From positions 473,630 to 488,782 of the forward strand of contig CP070627.1 in the NCBI GenBank assembly GCA_020355945.1: a stretch of 15,153 nucleotides of DNA. The letters are read 5' to 3'. Below the pieces are notes generated by a model, which was given only the letters and a program-made list of their open reading frames with translations, searched no databases and was not told the DNA's origin. A program made the translations under genes and the position numbers. The DNA is from Candidatus Aminicenantota bacterium (GTDB lineage: Bacteria > Acidobacteriota > Aminicenantia > UBA2199). Below, one piece after another: positions 10,523-15,153 of the stretch (position 1 is the stretch's first letter; every line of letters begins with the position of its first letter).

Positions 10523-13500
10523 ATGAATAATCAAAAATTTTTACTGGTTAATTTACCAGGAATGTTGATGTTTATATTTATTGCCTGGATGTCCCTCTTC
10601 CCTTTTGTTTCGCTGGCGTATCCGGTTTCACCGGCACAGGAAAACACCGGAGGAGAACTGGCAAGTAACATACCTGTTTATGATGAAATCGAGGGAATTG
10701 TTCAGCGGTCAATGGCTGATGGTAAAATACCAGGTCTCACCCTGGTGATGATAAAAGGTGATGAACCGGTATATATCAAGGGGTTTGGCTATGCAGATAA
10801 GGAGAAAGAAGCAGCGGTGACACCGGACACCCTGTTTGAACTGGGTTCCTGCAGTAAAGCCTTTACCGCCCTGGCAGCAGTACAACTGGAAGAAAAAGGA
10901 CTCATTGATTTTGATGACCCGGTGTCGAAGTATTTCCCCGGTTTTTTTGTCAGGCACAAGGAACAGCAGCACCAGGTAACCATCAAACAATTGTTACATC
11001 ATACCAGCGGCATCCCCTGGAAAACCCTGGCTTTGATCCCAATGGGAGATGAACAAGACGCCCTGGAGCAAACCGTAAGAAACCTGGAGGGCATTGAAGT
11101 AAATACACCCCCGGGGGAGAGTTACCAGTATGCCTCGGCCAATTATGCCCTGGTGGGTGCAATTATAGAGAAAGCATCGGGAATGAGTTACGATAAGTAT
11201 ATGGAAAAAAATATTTTTCGGCCGCTGCTTTTGGAAGATACCAGGATAGGGGTAGATCAAATGCATCCACCGGAAAACATGGCCGTGGGATATAAAATTG
11301 GCTTTTTCGCTGCCCGTCCCTACGAGGCGCCCCCCTATCGAGGCAATCACCCCGCCGGTTATGTGGTCTCCAATGGTAAGGATATTACCCGTTGGTTGAA
11401 ATTGCAAATGGGCATCATCAACACGCCATTAAGTTCACTAATCCGGTCAACCCATGTCCCTGACCTCTCGGTGAGACCGGACCAGCAGAGTATGACCTCT
11501 TATGCCAGGGGATGGTATGTAAATCAATATGGAAGAGGTCGTATTTTCCATAGTGGTCTAAATCCGAATTTTACCACCTACATCGCCTTTAATGCCGAAG
11601 ATAAAACAGGCGTGGCCCTGTTGGCCAATTCCAACAGTGTTTATACTGTTTTTCTCGGCAATGCCATCATGAACCGTTTGTATGGCCAGGAAATTTCCTT
11701 TGATTTTGCGCCTCAAAACAGTCTGGATAAAGTCAGCTCGGTAGTTTCCATGATTTTGGGGGGATTTGTCCTGTTGATTTCCCTCTATATCCTATGGATG
11801 ATTGTTGAAGTGATCCTGGGCAAGCGTAAATTTGAAGGCATTAATTGGAAAAAGATTCTTAAAATTCTGGGACTCCCCCTGTTAATGTCGCCTTTCCTGT
11901 TGGGCGCTTATTTGGTTCCCCGCACCATATCCGACGTCACCTGGGATATGGCGTTGGTATGGGGGCCCAAAAGCCTCACCACCGCTGTGCTTTTGGTATT
12001 ATCTGCTTTCGCTTTGGGATATTTCAGCTATATATTTTCCATTATCTTTGTGCAGCAGAATAAATATATCAGGTCACTGCCCATGATACTGATTTTAAGT
12101 TTCGCCACCGGGGGAGCCAATGCAACAGTTATATTTCTCATCACCAGTTCATTATATGCCAACTTTCGCCTGGAATATGTACTGTATTATTTCGGCCTGG
12201 CAATGATCATGTACATTGGCGGCCGTAAATTCGTACAAACCAGGTTAATGAAACTGACTCATATGATTGTTTATGATATGAGAATCAAATTACTGGATAA
12301 AATATTTTTTACTTCATATGAGCGCTTTGAGCTGCTGGAAAGGGGACGGATATTTACCACCCTGAATAATGATACGGGTGCAATCGGGGGGTCTGCCGGC
12401 CTGTTTGTCGGGTTAATCAGCAGTATCATTACCACTGTCGGGGTATTTATCTACCTGGCCACCATTGCCTTCTGGGCCACTATGGTGACCGTATCGGTGA
12501 TATCCGTGATCGCCACCATGTACTATATTGTCAGCCGCAAAGCAAGAAAGTGGTTCGAGGAAGCCAGGGATACGCAAAATGTCTATATGAATTTACTCAA
12601 TGGCCTGGTCAGGGGGTTTAAAGAATTGAGTATCCATTTCCAAAAGAGAACGGAGTATAAAGACGACCTGGAGAAAACCTGTTATAAATATCGTGCCAAA
12701 TTAATCCAGGCGGCGGTTAAATTTATCAATTCTTTCTTAATAGGGGAATCCATGCTTATCCTGGTGTTGGGAGCGGTTGGCTTTGCCGTACCCAGGTTGT
12801 TCCCTGAAATCCGCTCCATTACCTTAATGAGTTTTATCATCGCTTTGTTATATTTAATCGGCCCCATTAACGGCATTTTAGGCGCGATCCCCGCTCTTAT
12901 CCAGTTACGGGTGGCCTGGGGCCGAGTGCGAGGATTTATCAAGGCTGTCCCTGCCAATATGGACCCCGAAGATGTAGGAAAACCCCTGACCGTGACTAAA
13001 ACCCAGGTGGAATCCATCAACGCCGCCGGGGTGATGTTTCAATATAAAAAACCGGAAAAAGAAAAGGAATGGGGGGCGTTACCCGACCGTAAAGCAAACA
13101 ATACCCACAAAAAAGCCATTGCTGCCAAAAGCACAGGGGATGAAAATGACAATGATAAAAAAAATGAAGACCAGGAGGAAGAAGAATTGTTTTCCGTAGG
13201 TCCACTGGACTTTGAAGCCTATAAAGGTGAAATCATTTTTATCGTCGGAGGAAACGGCAGTGGGAAAACCACCCTGGGAAAAATGTTAACCGGTTTATAT
13301 CCCCTGGATGAAGGCAGCATTAAAATCAACGGGAAAGAAATCCCCAATTACCAGTTGGGTGAATACTTCTCAGCCATATTCAACGATTATTACCTGTTCA
13401 AAAAGTTGTATGAAATTGATTGTTCCAGGGAAGAAATAATGGAAAGAGCCCAACGTTTCCTGGAAACCATTCAACTGGCGGACAGGGTGGAAATTAAAGA

Positions 13501-13798
13501 CAATGAATTCAGTACCGTGGATGTGTCAGGAGGACAGAAAAAACGATTGGCCCTGATGCAGTGCTATATGGAGAATTCTCCCATATATCTCTTTGATGAA
13601 GTGGCCGCAGACCAGGACCCCCAATTCCGCAGGTTCTTTTACCGGGAACTGCTGCCGCAAATGAAAGAAGAGGGAAAAATTGTTATTGCCATCACCCACG
13701 ATGACCACTATTTTGACGTTGCCGACCGCCTGGTCAAATTGGATATGGGACAAATCGAGTTGGTAGAAGACAGGCAGACATTTAAAGTCACCAACTAA
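10523..13798 (+). CDS. Fusion: exported ClbP-like serine peptidase (beta-lactamase fold) plus cyclic-peptide-type ABC exporter
   Basis: The protein has 1091 residues. Residues 1-32 form a signal or anchor sequence. A class C beta-lactamase-family domain (about 45-395) has Ser109-C-S-Lys112 (SxxK), Tyr203-A-Ser205 and His343-Ser-Gly. Three membrane helices (about 405-430, 450-470, 484-510) follow, as in ClbP. Then comes an ABC exporter membrane domain with about six helices (519-800) and an ATPase domain: Walker A GGNGSGKTT with Lys915, signature VSGGQ at 1001-1005, Walker B ending Asp1025-Glu1026, and switch His1059. The ATPase resembles SyrD/PvdE-type cyclic peptide transporters. A charged insert of about 46 residues (843-888) interrupts the ATPase start. 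The likely job is to export the product of the adjacent synthetase and cleave it outside the cytoplasm. Family membership is firm; prodrug cleavage is inference from residue spacing and context. A general D-peptidase or esterase is the alternative. Confidence 0.93.
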   Translation: MNNQKFLLVNLPGMLMFIFIAWMSLFPFVSLAYPVSPAQENTGGELASNIPVYDEIEGIVQRSMADGKIPGLTLVMIKGDEPVYIKGFGYADKEKEAAVTPDTLFELGSCSKAFTALAAVQLEEKGLIDFDDPVSKYFPGFFVRHKEQQHQVTIKQLLHHTSGIPWKTLALIPMGDEQDALEQTVRNLEGIEVNTPPGESYQYASANYALVGAIIEKASGMSYDKYMEKNIFRPLLLEDTRIGVDQMHPPENMAVGYKIGFFAARPYEAPPYRGNHPAGYVVSNGKDITRWLKLQMGIINTPLSSLIRSTHVPDLSVRPDQQSMTSYARGWYVNQYGRGRIFHSGLNPNFTTYIAFNAEDKTGVALLANSNSVYTVFLGNAIMNRLYGQEISFDFAPQNSLDKVSSVVSMILGGFVLLISLYILWMIVEVILGKRKFEGINWKKILKILGLPLLMSPFLLGAYLVPRTISDVTWDMALVWGPKSLTTAVLLVLSAFALGYFSYIFSIIFVQQNKYIRSLPMILILSFATGGANATVIFLITSSLYANFRLEYVLYYFGLAMIMYIGGRKFVQTRLMKLTHMIVYDMRIKLLDKIFFTSYERFELLERGRIFTTLNNDTGAIGGSAGLFVGLISSIITTVGVFIYLATIAFWATMVTVSVISVIATMYYIVSRKARKWFEEARDTQNVYMNLLNGLVRGFKELSIHFQKRTEYKDDLEKTCYKYRAKLIQAAVKFINSFLIGESMLILVLGAVGFAVPRLFPEIRSITLMSFIIALLYLIGPINGILGAIPALIQLRVAWGRVRGFIKAVPANMDPEDVGKPLTVTKTQVESINAAGVMFQYKKPEKEKEWGALPDRKANNTHKKAIAAKSTGDENDNDKKNEDQEEEELFSVGPLDFEAYKGEIIFIVGGNGSGKTTLGKMLTGLYPLDEGSIKINGKEIPNYQLGEYFSAIFNDYYLFKKLYEIDCSREEIMERAQRFLETIQLADRVEIKDNEFSTVDVSGGQKKRLALMQCYMENSPIYLFDEVAADQDPQFRRFFYRELLPQMKEEGKIVIAITHDDHYFDVADRLVKLDMGQIELVEDRQTFKVTN

Positions 13799-13859
13799 CC
13801 CGGCAGAAGTATGCCAGTGGTGTGGATTTGAGATTGAGATTTATTGTTAATAACCCAAC

Positions 13860-13933
13860 AAATACAACTAAATTTCAAAAATACAACATAAGTTTTAGAA
13901 AAAATAAAAAAAAAATCATACCAAAAATACAAC
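13860..13933. repeat. Three direct copies of AAATACAAC upstream of a promoter
   Basis: Identical 9-mers occur at 13860-13868, 13879-13887 and 13925-13933. The first and third extend to AAATACAACTAAA-like sequence. The last copy ends 10 bp before the -35 box. They could be operator or activator sites, or just biased AT-rich sequence. Confidence 0.45.
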
Positions 13934-13943
13934 TAAAGATGTA

Positions 13944-13972
13944 TTGACAGGTATGAAAAAGTGTAATATTAT
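13944..13972 (+). promoter_or_regulatory. Candidate sigma70-type promoter for the secreted-protein operon
   Basis: A perfect -35 TTGACA (13944-13949) is separated by 17 bp from TATTAT (13967-13972), one mismatch from the -10 consensus. A-rich DNA upstream could act as an UP element. Transcription would start near 13979, giving a leader of about 95 nt before the ATG at 14076. Confidence 0.65.
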
Positions 13973-14030
13973 TAATAATTACGCGAGGTTTTACTATGAT
14001 TCAAAAGTAAACTCTATTATCAGCCAAAAG

Positions 14031-14057
14031 GTTGATTCTATTACCCAATAAATCAAC
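14031..14057 (+). other. Small hairpin in the leader, next to the ribosome binding site
   Basis: GTTGATT (14031-14037) pairs with AATCAAC (14051-14057) over a 13-nt loop, ending 2 bases before the AAAGGAGGT at 14060-14068. A 7-bp stem could influence translation initiation, but it is weak and unproven. Confidence 0.3.
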
Positions 14058-14075
14058 TCAAAGGAGGTTCATCAA

Positions 14076-14861
14076 ATGAAAAAGTCAAAAATTTTCATGA
14101 TTTTGGTTTTATTGATTGGTATTACCGTTCTAACCTACGCCACCCGGTTTGGAGGTTTTTACGGTACGGATTGGGGGAACACCATACCCCCGGTACAGGC
14201 GTTCCTCGACACGATAGACACCTACGGCGGCCTGATCCCGGTTGAGGATGTTGAAGTCCAGGCCGCCGCACCGGTACAACCCATAGCCACTCATTATACC
14301 GGAGGACCTTATGCAGCTTATGTGGATAACTGGGACGACTACAACAATGCTGCCACCACTGGTATTGATGATTATGAATTTACCTACAGCTGCGAGCATG
14401 GAGCCAGGTGGAAATTCTGGGTCAATGATGGTGTGGTGGATTTAAACGATCCCAATTTCGGAGGTGGCCCTGATATCGGTTGGGGTGACGATCGGGTAAA
14501 CTGGGTGGTTCTCTATTCATGCACGGTAATCGCCACACCCGTTGAAGTGACCGACTGGTGGTCGGTATGGATGGCCAACAATCCCTATGATGTCATGGAT
14601 GGCGTGCATATGGTAATGGGCTTCCGTACGCCGGCCTGGATAGCCCCGGCCGTCACGGTGTCTACCCAGTATGCCCATTATATCTGCCAGGGAGGAGAAG
14701 TCCTGCTTAAATGGTTCCACGCCGTATGGTATTATTCCTGGTGCCAAACCACTGGCTATGACAAAGCAAGTGCGGTTTTCTGGCCCGGCTCCCAACATGA
14801 TACACTGACCAGCTACTCCGCGGACCCCGCCCCTGATGTTCTCTATTGCTGGTGGTATTAA
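14076..14861 (+). CDS. Secreted protein with caspase-like His/Cys pattern (resembles DUF6345)
   Basis: This 261-residue protein has a signal peptide (KKSKIF, then a hydrophobic run; cleavage probably after Ala22, TYA). A strong AAAGGAGGT at 14060-14068 lies 7 bases before the start. The mature protein is rich in Trp, Tyr, Asp and Gly. Two blocks stand out: FTYSCEHG with His108-Gly109, and VNWVVLYSC with Cys149, 41 residues apart. A hydrophobic strand ending in HG followed by another ending in Ser/Ala-Cys is the clan CD (caspase/gingipain) arrangement. Later motifs are DGVHMVMGFRTPAW and a Trp-rich C-terminus. From memory it resembles the DUF6345 family, which has no assigned function; peptidase activity is my inference. 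It is the first gene of a separate unit with its own promoter and is followed after 20 bp by another exported protein. Confidence 0.8.
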   Translation: MKKSKIFMILVLLIGITVLTYATRFGGFYGTDWGNTIPPVQAFLDTIDTYGGLIPVEDVEVQAAAPVQPIATHYTGGPYAAYVDNWDDYNNAATTGIDDYEFTYSCEHGARWKFWVNDGVVDLNDPNFGGGPDIGWGDDRVNWVVLYSCTVIATPVEVTDWWSVWMANNPYDVMDGVHMVMGFRTPAWIAPAVTVSTQYAHYICQGGEVLLKWFHAVWYYSWCQTTGYDKASAVFWPGSQHDTLTSYSADPAPDVLYCWWY

Positions 14862-14881
14862 GAAAAAATAGGAGGATTAAA

Positions 14882-15153
14882 ATGAAAAAGAATATTTTAG
14901 TATTAATATCCGCTGTCCTGTTGATGACTGGTAGTGTATTTGCCGAAGCCATCGTCCAATTCGATCGTTCCTTTGTGGATTTTGACGTCTCCGTCATCAA
15001 AGAATCTTATAAGGGTAAACTCCCCAATTTAGGTTTCTTTGAGGCTGACGCCATTGCCCAAAAAATTCTTACCTACACAGGTGCTGCTTATTACCTCGAT
15101 GATCTCAATCCCATGGAAAATTCTCTTGTCTACAAAAGCAGTGGAAATGATGG
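14882..15153 (+). CDS. Exported protein of unknown function (3' partial)
   Basis: The reading frame is open from ATG 14882 to the window end (90 codons seen). TAGGAGG at 14869-14875 lies 6 bases upstream. A signal peptide is clear: MKKN, hydrophobic core, TGSVFA with cleavage probably after residue 21. The mature start contains IVQFDRSFVDFDVSV and LGFFEADAIAQKILTY, which I do not recognise. The 20-bp gap to the preceding gene, its own Shine-Dalgarno and matching export signal suggest a two-gene operon of secreted proteins. No function is assigned. Confidence 0.85.
   Translation, partial: MKKNILVLISAVLLMTGSVFAEAIVQFDRSFVDFDVSVIKESYKGKLPNLGFFEADAIAQKILTYTGAAYYLDDLNPMENSLVYKSSGND

Larger units (their letters stand above)
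13799..14075. other. AT-rich intergenic region with promoter of the next unit
   Basis: This 277-bp gap holds no credible gene. It contains three AAATACAAC repeats, a long A-rich stretch (about 13898-13916), a sigma70-type promoter and a leader of about 95 nt. Only a 4-bp GGCA/TGCC stem is seen just after the exporter stop, so no convincing intrinsic terminator was found. Confidence 0.7.

Noticed and set aside
13801..13816. GGCA...TGCC stem after the exporter stop as a terminator
   Set aside because: Only four base pairs and no T-tract.
13964..13969. TAATAT as the -10 box
   Set aside because: It would give only a 14-bp spacer from TTGACA; TATTAT at 13967 gives the standard 17 bp.

Overview
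The window looks like part of a natural-product gene cluster from an uncultured, diderm (Gram-negative-type) bacterium. All six genes lie on the + strand and most have strong Shine-Dalgarno sequences (AAAGGAGG type). Three things together suggest candidate phylum Aminicenantes (Acidobacteriota-like): a hybrid NRPS/PKS with short DNA repeats translated inside its linkers, a secreted 6-bladed beta-propeller lipoprotein-like gene, and a serine-hydrolase/cyclic-peptide-exporter fusion. This placement comes from remembered family resemblance, not from a search, so treat it as moderate confidence.

Layout. Positions 1-803 hold the 3' end of an NRPS gene (end of an adenylation domain plus a carrier domain) that begins left of the window. 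It overlaps by 8 bp the start of a 2846-residue hybrid megasynthase (796-9336) with order KS-AT-KR-ACP-C-A-PCP-TE. Next come a secreted beta-propeller protein (9391-10437) and a 1091-residue fusion (10523-13798) of an extracytoplasmic beta-lactamase-fold peptidase to a cyclic-peptide-type ABC exporter. After a 277-bp AT-rich gap with a good sigma70-type promoter, a second unit encodes two exported proteins: one with a caspase-like His/Cys arrangement (14076-14861), and one unrecognised that runs off the right edge (14882 onward).

How it may work together. The upstream NRPS hands a peptidyl chain to the KS. The AT is read as malonyl-specific, and the KR with no DH or ER should leave a beta-hydroxyl, giving a gamma-amino-beta-hydroxy (statine-like) unit. 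One more residue is added by C-A-PCP and the thioesterase releases the product. The exporter fusion carries, in its peptidase half, residues at spacings matching what I recall of ClbP (the colibactin prodrug peptidase), including the pocket that reads an N-acyl-D-Asn leader. The attractive hypothesis is a self-protection system in which the compound is made as an acyl-D-Asn prodrug and is moved and cleaved by one polypeptide. The starter module that would prove this lies outside the window.

A second theme is repeat DNA inside coding sequence. A REP-like palindrome, a 9-nt tandem repeat and two copies of a 7-nt tandem repeat are all translated in frame, and all fall between conserved motifs or domains of the megasynthases.
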